64,000 nt of DNA from the NCBI RefSeq assembly GCF_004124315.2, contig NZ_CP096889.1, positions 3,951,001-4,015,000 of the forward strand, read 5' to 3'. Shown in pieces: positions 34,819 through 44,442 of this stretch (its first letter is position 1; every line of letters starts with the position of its first letter). A model generated the notes under the pieces. That model ran no database searches. It was not told where the DNA came from and was given only the letters and a program-made list of their open reading frames with translations. The translations under genes and the position numbers were made by a program. Origin of the DNA: Bacillus cabrialesii. Lineage in GTDB: Bacteria; Bacillota; Bacilli; Bacillales; Bacillaceae.

Positions 34819-36687
34819 TTACTTGTTCATTTTTTTCAAATAGCTTGACCGCACCGCGAGGAAGAACAGAAGCTGAAAAATGAAAAACCCTCCGATCGTG
34901 AAACTGAGCGGCCCCGCTACATCGGAATACCCTTCCACAGCCAATGTTCTCAAAGCAAACAGCGTATGCATGACTGCGATGACAAATGGAAAGAAAAAGA
35001 GAATCGCCAATTGTATCGTCACGCTTTGTGACATCTCACGCTCACTCAAACCGATTTTGGCCAGCGAACGGTAGCGCTCCCGGTCTTCATCTGAATCGGT
35101 GAACAGCCTGAAATATAAGAAACTTGCTGCCGCGACAAAGAAGACGATCGCGATAAACAGCCCGATGAATAAACTCAGGCTCGGCAGCTGCACCGTATCA
35201 TAGTACGTCCCGGCTTTTGCCATAAAATCAGAATGCACGTCGATATAGTTGCCGTAAATTTCATTTTTTAAGGATTGGCTGATCCCAAGACTGTCTTTCC
35301 AATGATCATAACTGTAACCGTATAATGACGCTTTATCGCCGAGTGATTTAAGCTGATCAAAGGTTTGATCGTTCACCGCGATGATGGCATTTAATGAAAT
35401 CAGCGGTTTTTCGACTTCTTTTACCGACAGTTTTTGGTCAGACGGCTTGCCTTTTCGGTTCAGCAGCTTCAGCTGATCCGGCGCTTCGTTTTTGAAATTG
35501 CGGTCATACGTGCCCGGGAAATAGACAGCCTCATCATGTTTCAGCCCGTTCAGCTTGACATGGAAGTATTTTGATACCTCCGATTCGCGGATCATGTAAA
35601 CAGGGGGAACTGATTCTCCTTCCTGATAGCGAACATAGGAAACTTCTATTTTGTCTTTCTTATACGTAAAGCCGTGTGTTTTCAGTTCATGGTCAATATC
35701 TTTCAAATGAGTCTGTTCTTTTGGATTGTTGCTGAAAGATATATACTCCATCTCATAAGCGGACTCTTCCGCCCCGACGGTCGATTTGTACATCGCGAGC
35801 ACGCCCGTAGCCGTAAACGCAACTGCGGAAATAATGCTGACGATAAAGAACAGGCGGGCGTTGTCTTTTAAACGATAGACAAGATCGGAAACCCAAATGA
35901 CATTTTTCCCGCGCAAATAAAAGGTTTTCCACTTCTTTAAGGCGCGCAGAATCCAGATGCTGCTTTGGCTGAAAAAGAAATACGTGCCGATGACGGTGAG
36001 CAGTAAAATGATAAACGGTTGAGTCCCGTGGACATTGCCTTTCAGAACCATGCCGTACCCGCCGCACAGGCAGGCGATGCCGAATAAGGACAGAAGCACT
36101 GACGGCTTCGGCTCTGGCTTGATCTTGTCAGTGCCCTTTATTAATTTGATAACGGTATTTGATCTGACAAAAAGGATCGTAAACTGCGATAAAAGGAAAA
36201 ATAAGAGCAGAAATCCGCCGGCCGTAATACCTAGCGCTTTCCAAGGCATATACAGAGGCAGCGCGTCTATTTCTAAAATATAAGCGCCGACCGTAAAGAA
36301 CGTCTTTGAAAAAATGAATCCTCCGATCACCCCGGCTGCAATCGACATGACGCCGATGAACATGTTTTCCGCCGTAATGAGCTTTCTCAGCTGCCCCGGG
36401 GTAATGCCCTGCATAAGCAGGATGCCGAATTCTTTATTTCTCGATTTCAAAAATGCATTAACCGAATACAGAACAAATAAGAAAGAAAAAACAAAGATCA
36501 TCCATTCCGCGGCGGTTAATCCTTTTTTTGCGATGTTATTCAGGTAACCTTCCTTTAATGCCGGATGAAACAAGAACATCGCAAAGGTAAAGAAAATCAA
36601 AACGGAAAAGGCGCTGCTTAAAAAGAATGCAAGATAGGCCCTTTTGTTTCTCGTGACGTTTTTATAAGCGAACTGAAGAAAGGTCAT
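34819..36687 (-). CDS. yxdM: YxdM, BceB-type ABC transporter permease
   Basis: This 622-residue permease has about ten membrane helices and a large extracellular domain (residues about 305-510) between helices 7 and 8, the layout of antimicrobial-peptide detox and sensing modules. The start at Met 36687 (MTFLQFAYKN) follows GGGGGGAAA and overlaps the yxdL end by 26 bases; the upstream frame to 36822 lies within yxdL and is not used. It partners YxdL and the YxdK sensor. Confidence 0.94.
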   Translation of the reverse strand: MTFLQFAYKNVTRNKRAYLAFFLSSAFSVLIFFTFAMFLFHPALKEGYLNNIAKKGLTAAEWMIFVFSFLFVLYSVNAFLKSRNKEFGILLMQGITPGQLRKLITAENMFIGVMSIAAGVIGGFIFSKTFFTVGAYILEIDALPLYMPWKALGITAGGFLLLFFLLSQFTILFVRSNTVIKLIKGTDKIKPEPKPSVLLSLFGIACLCGGYGMVLKGNVHGTQPFIILLLTVIGTYFFFSQSSIWILRALKKWKTFYLRGKNVIWVSDLVYRLKDNARLFFIVSIISAVAFTATGVLAMYKSTVGAEESAYEMEYISFSNNPKEQTHLKDIDHELKTHGFTYKKDKIEVSYVRYQEGESVPPVYMIRESEVSKYFHVKLNGLKHDEAVYFPGTYDRNFKNEAPDQLKLLNRKGKPSDQKLSVKEVEKPLISLNAIIAVNDQTFDQLKSLGDKASLYGYSYDHWKDSLGISQSLKNEIYGNYIDVHSDFMAKAGTYYDTVQLPSLSLFIGLFIAIVFFVAAASFLYFRLFTDSDEDRERYRSLAKIGLSEREMSQSVTIQLAILFFFPFVIAVMHTLFALRTLAVEGYSDVAGPLSFTIGGFFIFQLLFFLAVRSSYLKKMNK

Positions 36688-37435
36688 TTGCGTTTCCCCC
36701 CAGCATAGACAGCACATCAAGAATTTGTTCATAAAATACTTGGCGATTTTCCCCGCGGTAAATCTCATTAAACAGTTCGCCGTCTTTGATAAAGATGACG
36801 CGGCGGCAGTAGCTTGCCGCAACCGGATCGTGGGTCACCATCAAAGCCGTGACATGATCATCTTGATTCAGGCTCTGCAACGTTTCCATGACGTCTTTTG
36901 ACGCTTTGGAATCAAGGTTTCCCGTCGGTTCATCGGCCAAAATGAGTGACGGCTTATGAATGACCGCTCTTGCGATGGCGGCCCGCTGACGCTGGCCTCC
37001 CGATACTTCAAACGTCCGTTTGTTGAGCAGATCTTCGATTCCGAGCTTTGCCGCGATACCGTGCAGTTTTTCTTCCATTACAGACGGCGCTTCTTTTTCA
37101 AGCGTTAACGGCAGCATGATATTTTCACCGATCGTCAGCGTGTCCAGAAGGTTGAAATCCTGAAACACAAATCCGAGCTGCTTTCGACGGAAATGAGCGA
37201 GCTTTGTCCGCTTCAGCCGGTGCGGGTTTTCTCCGTGAATCAGGATATCGCCTGAATCCGGACGGTCGATCGTTGAAATGATATTCAAAAGCGTTGTTTT
37301 TCCGGAGCCGGACGGTCCCATCACCGCCGTGAACCCGCCTTCTTCTATTGAAAATGAAATTTGCTTTAAGGCTTGATAGGACACTTGTCCTTTATAGGTT
37401 TTATTTATATGTTTGACTTCAAGCATATTCGCCAT
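36662..37435 (-). CDS. yxdL: YxdL, BceA-type ABC transporter ATPase
   Basis: This 257-residue ATPase has Walker A GPSGSGKTT, signature VSGGQRQR and Walker B LILADEP. The start is Met 37435 (MANMLEVKH), with AAGGAGGA in front. It energises YxdM. Expression is induced by cationic peptides such as LL-37 through YxdJK in B. subtilis. Confidence 0.95.
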   Translation of the reverse strand: MANMLEVKHINKTYKGQVSYQALKQISFSIEEGGFTAVMGPSGSGKTTLLNIISTIDRPDSGDILIHGENPHRLKRTKLAHFRRKQLGFVFQDFNLLDTLTIGENIMLPLTLEKEAPSVMEEKLHGIAAKLGIEDLLNKRTFEVSGGQRQRAAIARAVIHKPSLILADEPTGNLDSKASKDVMETLQSLNQDDHVTALMVTHDPVAASYCRRVIFIKDGELFNEIYRGENRQVFYEQILDVLSMLGGNANDLSSVRL

Positions 37436-37508
37436 GAGAATCCTCCTTATGGTTTTATTCTTGCTGGTCTGGGCTGCTTTCATGTAGTGTCGGGGCGTTC
37501 AACATAAA

Positions 37509-37545
37509 AATCCCCTTGACGTAAATCCATGTTATCAAGGGGACA
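37509..37545 (-). terminator. Terminator of yxdJK
   Basis: On the minus strand TCCCCTTGATA and TCAAGGGGA arms are followed by TTTTTAT. It ends the sensor operon before yxdL, so yxdLM needs its own YxdJ-dependent promoter in 37436-37508. Confidence 0.85.
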
Positions 37546-37578
37546 CAAAACGAGCTATGTTGTTTTCTTAACGCAGCC

Positions 37579-38556
37579 TTACATTTTTGTAAGAAATGAA
37601 AATCGAACTGATGTCCCTTCACCGGGAGATGAGCTGATGTCCACCGTATGATTGAGCTTGCCCGTAATTTCTTTGACGAGATGGAGGCCGATTCCCGTAG
37701 ATTCTTGGAAAAGCCGCCCGTTTTCACCGGTATAATAAGGATCACACACCCGCTTGATGTCTTGCGAGGGAATGCCGACACCGTAATCTTTGACTTCAAG
37801 CACTGTCCTGTCTTCATCGCGGAAGACATTCAGCTCCAGTCTGTCACTCTTGCCTGCCGAATACTTGACCGCATTTGTAACCACTTGGCCGATCGCAAAT
37901 TTGAGCCATTTCGCATCAGTGTAAATCAGATGATCATCGCGAATGTCCATTTTCGGATAAACGCGGTATTGAATAAAAAATCGTTTATAGCTTTGAATGA
38001 CTGATTGGAGAAGCTCTGATAAGGAAACCGCTTCGACTTTAAAATCCCGCTCAAACAGGTCGAGCCTTGATGAATAAAGAAGCGTCTCCAGCCCGAATTC
38101 AATCTGCCGAACCTCTTTTTTGATTTGTTCAAAAACAGGCTCATCCTCTTCTTGAATGATTAAATTAATGACCGACAGCGGCGTCTTTACTTGGTGCACC
38201 CATTGATTCATATACGTCACCCTCGCGTCAAGCTTAGCTTCGGTCTCATGGAGCTTCTTGTGCTGCAGCCGAATCAGCTCCATCTGCTTTTCATACAGCT
38301 CTGAACAAAACACTGAAGAACCGAGATACGGGATGTCCGTCCCTTCCTGCCCCGAGCTGAGCCAATGATACACGCCGCGGTCTTTGTACCAGCGATAGGC
38401 AAGATAGCCCGCCAAAATAAGAAGCTGCACGCCCAATATGTAAAACAGGTGAGAGAAAGAATGAAGACCCGCAAACCAGTAATAAAAGAAGACAAACAGC
38501 CCTTGAAGGAGAAAAAGCAGAATCAGCACTGTATGGGACCGGAGAAACAGCTTCAT
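37579..38556 (-). CDS. yxdK: YxdK, intramembrane-sensing histidine kinase
   Basis: This 325-residue BceS-like kinase has two membrane segments (about residues 10-28 and 37-55) with almost no extracellular loop. The phospho-acceptor His lies in NQWVHQVKTPLS, and the ATP-binding boxes are DYGVGIP and TGIGLHLV. It senses peptides through the YxdLM transporter. The start overlaps the yxdJ stop by four bases. Confidence 0.95.
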   Translation of the reverse strand: MKLFLRSHTVLILLFLLQGLFVFFYYWFAGLHSFSHLFYILGVQLLILAGYLAYRWYKDRGVYHWLSSGQEGTDIPYLGSSVFCSELYEKQMELIRLQHKKLHETEAKLDARVTYMNQWVHQVKTPLSVINLIIQEEDEPVFEQIKKEVRQIEFGLETLLYSSRLDLFERDFKVEAVSLSELLQSVIQSYKRFFIQYRVYPKMDIRDDHLIYTDAKWLKFAIGQVVTNAVKYSAGKSDRLELNVFRDEDRTVLEVKDYGVGIPSQDIKRVCDPYYTGENGRLFQESTGIGLHLVKEITGKLNHTVDISSSPGEGTSVRFSFLTKM

Positions 38557-39242
38557 GACTGCGCCCTCAGCTGGTAGCCTTCGCCCCGCACCGATTCAAT
38601 AGAAACAGGCGCATTCAGCTCCCGCAGTTTTTTTCTGAGCCGCGTGATATACACGTTAAGTGTATTATCATCGACGAAAATGTCGGTGTCCCACGTTTTT
38701 TCCATGAGCCGGTCTCTTCCCGTCACCTTTTCTCCCCGCTCCAGCAGCACTTCCAAAAGCTTGCTTTCTTTTTTAGAAAGCTCGCTTTTTTCATCCTGAA
38801 AGCGCAGTTCAAACCGTTCCACAAAGAGCTGCACGCCGGCATATTCAATCACTTTCTCTCCCTGCTTGGCGGCGTACTCTCCGTACGCCCTGCGGATCTG
38901 GCTTTTGATTTTCGCCAGGACAATATCGTAGGAAAACGGTTTTTCGATATAATCATCCCCGCCGTTTTCAATCGCCATCACCTGATCCATTTCTCCGCTT
39001 CTGGCTGAAATGAAAATGATCGGGCTTGTGGAGTGCTGGCGGATCTGGCGGCACCAATAATAGCCGTCATAGGACGGCAGGTTGATATCAAGCAGCACCA
39101 CATCAGGCTTTTCCCGCAAAAAAACATCAAGGACAGCCGTGAAATCCGCGGCGATCACGGTTTGATATCCGTATTTTTCAAGGTAATTCTTCAATAGTCC
39201 GCGAATGTCTTCACTGTCTTCCACAATCATGATTTTATTCAA
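38553..39242 (-). CDS. yxdJ: YxdJ, OmpR-type response regulator
   Basis: This 229-residue regulator has a receiver domain with the phospho-acceptor Asp in VVLLDINLPSYDG, a conserved Lys in DYIEKPFS and a winged-helix C-terminus (NTLNVYITRLRKKL). It activates yxdLM-yxeA. Confidence 0.95.
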   Translation of the reverse strand: MNKIMIVEDSEDIRGLLKNYLEKYGYQTVIAADFTAVLDVFLREKPDVVLLDINLPSYDGYYWCRQIRQHSTSPIIFISARSGEMDQVMAIENGGDDYIEKPFSYDIVLAKIKSQIRRAYGEYAAKQGEKVIEYAGVQLFVERFELRFQDEKSELSKKESKLLEVLLERGEKVTGRDRLMEKTWDTDIFVDDNTLNVYITRLRKKLRELNAPVSIESVRGEGYQLRAQS

Positions 39243-39314
39243 ACTGAACCACTCCCGTTTCTTGCGCTGTTGCCATCATCATAATCGTTTTGAGCGTATG
39301 GACGCAACACGGCA

Positions 39315-39344
39315 CAAAAAAACCGCCATCTCGGCGGTTTCTGG
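39315..39344 (-). terminator. Terminator of the iol operon (after iolJ)
   Basis: On the minus strand AAACCGCC and GGCGGTTT arms with a GAGAT-type loop are followed by TTTTTGT, just after the iolJ stop. Confidence 0.9.
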
Positions 39345-39349
39345 TCTCT

Positions 39350-40222
39350 TCAGCCGACCTGCTGCTTAGCTGCTTTACCGGCTGATCCGAACTCTCTCAT
39401 TTTGCTTCGCACTGTCTCTTCCACGGCTTCAATGCCGGGAGTCATATAGCCGCGCGGTTCGTACAGATCGCTGTTTTCCTGAAACATGCGGCGTGTTTCG
39501 TCTGTCCAGGCTAGCATACATTCCGTATTGATATTGATCTTCGCATGACCGAGCGTGATGGCCTTTTTGATCTGATCCTGCGGAATCCCGGATGCCCCGT
39601 GAAGAACGAGGGGAATATCAGTTATGCGGGAGATAGCTTCCATTTCCTTAAATCCGAGATTCGGCTCACCCTGATATTTGCCGTGTACAGAGCCGAGGGC
39701 GGCGGCCAGCGCGTCGATATTGGTTTCTTTGACGATCCGCTCACATTCCGTGATATCGGCATAGCGGACCCCGCCGACCAGCCCGTCTTCCATGCCGCCG
39801 ACCGTTCCGACTTCGGCTTCTACTGATACGCCGTGCTTTGCTGCATAACCGGTGACTTCTTTTGTCATCGCGATATTCTCGTCAATCGGCTGATGAGAGC
39901 CGTCAATCATCACTGAGCTGAATCCGGCATCAATGGCCTGTCTGCAGCGTTCCGCACTGCTTCCGTGATCAAGATGAAGCACTACGGGAACGGTAATCGA
40001 CATTTCCTCCATTAACGCACCGACCATGGCGGAAATCGTTTTAAATCCACCTAAATAGTCGACCAGGCGATCGGAAGCCGCGGCGATGACCGGTGATTGC
40101 TCCTTTTGCGCACCCTGCAAAATCGCCTTCGTCCATTGCAGGCCGTTGATATTAAACTGGCCGACTGCGTATTGCTCCCGCTTTGCATCTTCAAGAAGCT
40201 CTTTCATCGATACAAAAGCCAT
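39350..40222 (-). CDS. iolJ: IolJ, class II fructose-bisphosphate-type aldolase (DKGP aldolase)
   Basis: This 290-residue Zn-dependent aldolase cleaves 2-deoxy-5-keto-D-gluconate 6-phosphate to malonate semialdehyde and dihydroxyacetone phosphate. Zinc ligands are in VLHLDHGSS, LHGASG and the His before AKININT. The start is Met 40222 (MAFVSMKELL) after GGAGGGG. It is the last gene of the operon. Confidence 0.96.
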   Translation of the reverse strand: MAFVSMKELLEDAKREQYAVGQFNINGLQWTKAILQGAQKEQSPVIAAASDRLVDYLGGFKTISAMVGALMEEMSITVPVVLHLDHGSSAERCRQAIDAGFSSVMIDGSHQPIDENIAMTKEVTGYAAKHGVSVEAEVGTVGGMEDGLVGGVRYADITECERIVKETNIDALAAALGSVHGKYQGEPNLGFKEMEAISRITDIPLVLHGASGIPQDQIKKAITLGHAKININTECMLAWTDETRRMFQENSDLYEPRGYMTPGIEAVEETVRSKMREFGSAGKAAKQQVG

Positions 40223-40242
40223 GTCCACCCCTCCTTTATCCA

Positions 40243-41079
40243 TTACATGTTGAAATATTTTGATACGACATCAACTGTTGTTTTTTTCGCTGTTTGAATG
40301 GCTTCCTCGGCACTCAGCTTATAGTATTCAGGCCGGAAGAGCTCAACCGATACAACATCAGAGAAGCCGATTTCCTTGAGGGCTGATAGGTGGGCGTCTA
40401 AGTCAATCGCCCCTTGGCCCGGCCATACACGATCCTCATCGGTTAAAAAGCCGATTGGGAAATCCTCGGTATCGTCGATATGATAGATGAAAATTTTCTT
40501 TCCGTCCGCCTGCTTTAAGCTTTCAATATTTGAACCCATTGCGTGGAAGTGGAAACTGTCAAGGACAAGCCCGACATTGCCACGGTTGACTGTGTTTACG
40601 ATGTCGTACGCCTGTTCAAACGTATTGACCGTACATTGCGGGTGGCCGACAAATTCAAGCGCGATTTTTACGCCATACGGCTCCGCGATATCTGAAAGCT
40701 CAGTCAGCACCTCTGCACTGCTTTTTTTGATCTCTTCTTTTACAATCTTCTGCTCAGTCACAAGCGGAACGGCCACGACATATTTCACGCCGAGGGTTTT
40801 GCACGTTTCCATCATGTCTTTAAATTCAGCGATGATTTCATTGTGCCCCTTTTCATCACGGTTGTTGAAGAAAACAAGTGCGTTTAACGCAAGCGGTTTG
40901 ATATGGTGGGTTTGAAAATATTCCGCGAGTTCTTCCAATGAATGATCTTTTAAGTACTCCGGAAGCTTATCCATTGTGCGGATTTCAATATAATCATAGC
41001 CGTGCTTTTCACATAGCTCTAAATCCTGTTTAAGATTTGAGTTTTCCAATGTTGTTGCTTCATTGAAACAAAGTTTCAT
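40243..41079 (-). CDS. iolI: IolI, inosose isomerase
   Basis: This 278-residue TIM-barrel enzyme of the xylose-isomerase-like group interconverts inososes (scyllo/D-chiro). Metal-site residues are in ALEFVGHP, LVLDSFHFHAMG and VSVELFRPEYY. The start is Met 41079 (MKLCFNEA) with GGGGGAG before it. Confidence 0.95.
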   Translation of the reverse strand: MKLCFNEATTLENSNLKQDLELCEKHGYDYIEIRTMDKLPEYLKDHSLEELAEYFQTHHIKPLALNALVFFNNRDEKGHNEIIAEFKDMMETCKTLGVKYVVAVPLVTEQKIVKEEIKKSSAEVLTELSDIAEPYGVKIALEFVGHPQCTVNTFEQAYDIVNTVNRGNVGLVLDSFHFHAMGSNIESLKQADGKKIFIYHIDDTEDFPIGFLTDEDRVWPGQGAIDLDAHLSALKEIGFSDVVSVELFRPEYYKLSAEEAIQTAKKTTVDVVSKYFNM

Positions 41080-41112
41080 GTCAGACTCCCCCATCTGCGT
41101 TTTAGATATGAA

Positions 41113-41154
41113 GGGAGTTCGGCAGGATGGCTGTTCGCATATCCCGCCGAACTC
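41113..41154 (-). other. Intercistronic hairpin iolH-iolI
   Basis: GGAGTTCGGC and GCCGAACTCC form a perfect 10-bp stem with a 22-base loop. It has no T-run, so it is more likely an mRNA-stability or processing element than a full terminator. Confidence 0.65.
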
Positions 41155-41164
41155 CTTGCACAGC

Positions 41165-42034
41165 TTATGCCAGACCCAATTCTTCTTTCATTTTTTTTAG
41201 CATGAATCGGCTTGATTCATCCGCTCTTTCGTCAACCCAAGCAAAAACGGCATTCGTCGCAATTCCGTCGAACTTCATCTCTCTCAGCTTTCTGAAAATC
41301 GTCTCAAAATCAACCTCGCCTTGGCCAATGTCCAAATGCTGGTGAACCGTTACTTTCGCGTCAGGCGGATTGACGATGTAGCGCAGGCCATGAGCCGCTT
41401 TATGATTAAAGGTATCTGCAAATAAAACATGTGTGAGGCGGTCGCCGGCTTCGTCAAACATTGTTGCGATATCGCCTTTTCCGTCATCATAGAAGAACGT
41501 ATGCGCAGTCGAGTAGACAAGGTTGATCCAATCCTTGTCAAGCGCGCGGATCATATCCATCGCACCTTTGTGCGTTTCGATAAAATCGTATGGATGGGCT
41601 TGAAGATTGAGTTTAACGCCTTCTTTTTCAAAGACTGGGAGAAGCTCATCCATGGATTTAATAAATTTTTCTTCACTTGTTAAAGGATCATATTTTGAAC
41701 CGCTGAATTCACTGTTCATCAAATCGACTTCAAGTTCAACCGCAATTTCAATCGCCCGTTTCCAATTGCGCACCGCAGCCTGGCGGCGGTCTTCTTCAGG
41801 ACCCGCCCAGTGGTAAAGCGGAAGGAGCGATGAAAGCTTAACACCTGTATCCCTTAACAGACGCTTTAATTGCTTGATCTTTGCTGAATCAACTTTCGGA
41901 TATTTATAGAATGGACAAAAATCCTCGCGCGGCGATAGCTCGATATATTCATAGCCAAGCTCCGCTGTTTTATAAACCATTTCTTCCAAAGTTAAATCAT
42001 CACGATACATCGATGGATCCAATGCTAATTTCAT
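41165..42034 (-). CDS. iolH: IolH, TIM-barrel sugar isomerase/epimerase-like protein
   Basis: This 289-residue protein of the xylose-isomerase-like TIM-barrel superfamily contains NLQAHPYDFIETH and FDGIATNAVFAWVD. It belongs to the iol operon, but its exact step is not firmly known; it may handle an inosose or its ring-opened product. The ATG at 42034 follows AGAGGAG. Confidence 0.93.
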   Translation of the reverse strand: MKLALDPSMYRDDLTLEEMVYKTAELGYEYIELSPREDFCPFYKYPKVDSAKIKQLKRLLRDTGVKLSSLLPLYHWAGPEEDRRQAAVRNWKRAIEIAVELEVDLMNSEFSGSKYDPLTSEEKFIKSMDELLPVFEKEGVKLNLQAHPYDFIETHKGAMDMIRALDKDWINLVYSTAHTFFYDDGKGDIATMFDEAGDRLTHVLFADTFNHKAAHGLRYIVNPPDAKVTVHQHLDIGQGEVDFETIFRKLREMKFDGIATNAVFAWVDERADESSRFMLKKMKEELGLA

Positions 42035-42054
42035 ATTTTAACTCCTCTGTTTTT

Positions 42055-43089
42055 TTAATTTTCAACTGTTGTAAAAGATTGATAGAATCCCGGTTTTTCC
42101 TTCAACTCAACTTTTTCTTTTTGTCCAGACTCCTGGGCTTTTACACACGCGTCAGTCGTAACAGCGGCAATATAGCCGTCCCATGCCGTCGGTCCGCTGA
42201 CCTCGCCTTTCTTTTGAATCGAATCAATGAAGTCTTGGATTTCCACATCGTACGCAGCCACAAAGCGTCTCTGCCAATCCATCAGAATATCTGTGCTGAA
42301 TTTCCCTTCTTTTCTCATGCTGATGCTTGAAGGTTCAGGAAGCTTGATGACGCCGTCTTCTCCGACGATTTCACATTGAATGTCATAGCCGTATTTACAG
42401 TTCACATATATTTCAGCATTGATGACGATGCCGCCTTTTGTCTCGATCAAGACGATTTGCGGATCTTTTAAATGCGGAAGCGCGTTTTTCGATTTCTTCG
42501 GATAGATAACTTGAACGGACTCGTAGTCATCATTGACGAGCCAGTGCAGCACATCAATTTCATGAACAAGCGTGTCGACTACGGCCATATCCGTTGTGTA
42601 GTTATCTCCCACGGTCGGGTTGCGGTGCGCGCAGTGAATCATAAGCGGTTCGCCAATCACATGGTTATCGAGTGCTTCCTTCAGCTGTACGTAACCGCTG
42701 TCATAACGGCGCATGAAGCCGACTTGAACAAGGCGTTTGCCCACTTTCATTTCCTCTTCGACGATGCGCATGCATCCTGCAGCCGTTGTTGCAAGCGGCT
42801 TTTCACAGAACACATATTTCTGGGCTTTAATCGCTTTCAGCACGCTGGATTCATGCGCAGGCCCCCAGCTTGTCACTAAGACAGCGTCTACATTCTCGTC
42901 TGCAAGCAGGCTGTCATCATTCGGATACACCGTCGCGTTTAATTGGTATTGCTCCACGACTTTTTGCGCGGCTTCTTGATTGACATCCGTTACAGCCACG
43001 ATTTCCGCGCCGGACAGCTTGTTCGTGATGCGGTTAATATGTTCTTTTCCGATTGCTCCAGTTCCAATTACGCCAATACGTAAACTCAT
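42055..43089 (-). CDS. iolG: IolG, inositol 2-dehydrogenase
   Basis: This 344-residue Gfo/Idh/MocA enzyme oxidises myo-inositol to 2-keto-myo-inositol with NAD. The NAD motif GTGAIG is at about residues 9-14 and the catalytic Lys is in CEKPLAT (near residue 97). Asp and His in DTLVHEIDVLHW complete the site. This starts the pathway. Confidence 0.97.
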   Translation of the reverse strand: MSLRIGVIGTGAIGKEHINRITNKLSGAEIVAVTDVNQEAAQKVVEQYQLNATVYPNDDSLLADENVDAVLVTSWGPAHESSVLKAIKAQKYVFCEKPLATTAAGCMRIVEEEMKVGKRLVQVGFMRRYDSGYVQLKEALDNHVIGEPLMIHCAHRNPTVGDNYTTDMAVVDTLVHEIDVLHWLVNDDYESVQVIYPKKSKNALPHLKDPQIVLIETKGGIVINAEIYVNCKYGYDIQCEIVGEDGVIKLPEPSSISMRKEGKFSTDILMDWQRRFVAAYDVEIQDFIDSIQKKGEVSGPTAWDGYIAAVTTDACVKAQESGQKEKVELKEKPGFYQSFTTVEN

Positions 43090-43111
43090 TGACTGCCACT
43101 CCTTCTGTTGG

Positions 43112-44428
43112 TTACATGATTTTGCTTTCTGTTCCTTGCTTTACTTGGCTACGAGGAGATCCGTAGAGTTCCTCTTGAATTTGTTCAAGCGACTTGCCAG
43201 ACGTATTCGGCGCAAAGAGCAGCCCGATGATCATACTGGCCGTCACACATCCGAGAAGAATTGCAGCCATCGTTCCAATGCCGAAATTGGTGATAATCAT
43301 TGGGACAAACAGACTCCAAATTCCTATTGAAATACGGACAAGGAAAAACATCAGTCCTTGTGCGGAAGCACGATATTGCGTAGGAAAGATTTCACTGGCC
43401 CATAACTGATAGTTCGCTTGCTGTCCGGCTCCGTTATTGATGCCGATTACGACAATAAACAGAAGCAGCACAGGCAGGCCTTCAACAGGCAGCAAAAACA
43501 GCGTCCAGCCGATCACCGCCATAAAAGCGGCGATTCCGAATACGGTTTTTCTATATTTGTCGGCAAAGGGCATGAAGATCAAGGCGACCCCCAATCCTGT
43601 GAAGATAAAAAGCCCCATTTGCAAAAGATTTGCCGTGCTGGCAGATACACCGCCGACCTGCTGATAAATGTATGGCATGAAGAAGCCCATCACCCCGGCG
43701 GCTAAATTCCAGACCAGGTACACGCCCATTAAAAACAGGATGCTTTTTAGATACATGGGCTTGAGCAAATCAAAATACGATGTTTTGTTCAGGACGGCTG
43801 GCTTCTCTGCCTGAGCATCTCTTGGCTGATTTTTCTGCTGCCACGCATCTGACTCCGGAAGCCTGACTCTCAGGATGTACGTAATCAGCGCAATCACAAG
43901 CAGATGGGCAAATACGATTTTATTCCCCAAGAGGCCTAAATCACCGACCAGTACGGAGAGAAGCAGCACAACGACGGCGCCCGCGGCCCAAGCGACTTGT
44001 GCCACGCCGCAGTGACGGGCCCGATTTTTCTTTGGCGCATTTTCTGCAATAATGGTCCATGATGCGGTAATGTCAGCTCCCACTGATAAACCGATAATCA
44101 TGTAACCGCTTAACAACATGGGGAAATTAACCCCAAACAGAACCAAACAAATCCCTAGTGCATAAACCAGCATGCTATTGGTATAAACAGCCTTCCGCCC
44201 GACCTTATCAGCCAGAAACCCGCCAAGCAGCGCGCCGACAGCGGCAGAAATCGCATTTGCGCTTAGCGCGCCGAGCAGCCCGATTTGCGTATCGGATAGC
44301 TTAAGGTAACTGACCCATAACGATAAACCGGCAGAGCCTGCCACAATTGAACCGGCATCAATATAGTTGGCCAGCGCTGCCGCGATTGTCCGTTTATTGA
44401 AGGCTGAATCTCCATTGGTATTGCCCAT
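43112..44428 (-). CDS. iolF: IolF, minor inositol transporter (MFS)
   Basis: This transporter has twelve hydrophobic segments of the MFS sugar-porter type, with the loop GGFLADKVGRKAVY between helices 2 and 3. Met 44428 gives 438 residues, the size I recall. Met 44443 overlaps the iolE stop in TAATG and would give translational coupling; the choice is unsettled. It transports inositol or chiro-inositol with lower affinity than IolT, encoded elsewhere. Confidence 0.93.
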   Translation of the reverse strand: MGNTNGDSAFNKRTIAAALANYIDAGSIVAGSAGLSLWVSYLKLSDTQIGLLGALSANAISAAVGALLGGFLADKVGRKAVYTNSMLVYALGICLVLFGVNFPMLLSGYMIIGLSVGADITASWTIIAENAPKKNRARHCGVAQVAWAAGAVVVLLLSVLVGDLGLLGNKIVFAHLLVIALITYILRVRLPESDAWQQKNQPRDAQAEKPAVLNKTSYFDLLKPMYLKSILFLMGVYLVWNLAAGVMGFFMPYIYQQVGGVSASTANLLQMGLFIFTGLGVALIFMPFADKYRKTVFGIAAFMAVIGWTLFLLPVEGLPVLLLFIVVIGINNGAGQQANYQLWASEIFPTQYRASAQGLMFFLVRISIGIWSLFVPMIITNFGIGTMAAILLGCVTASMIIGLLFAPNTSGKSLEQIQEELYGSPRSQVKQGTESKIM

Positions 44429-44442
44429 ATGTTCAGTTCCCA

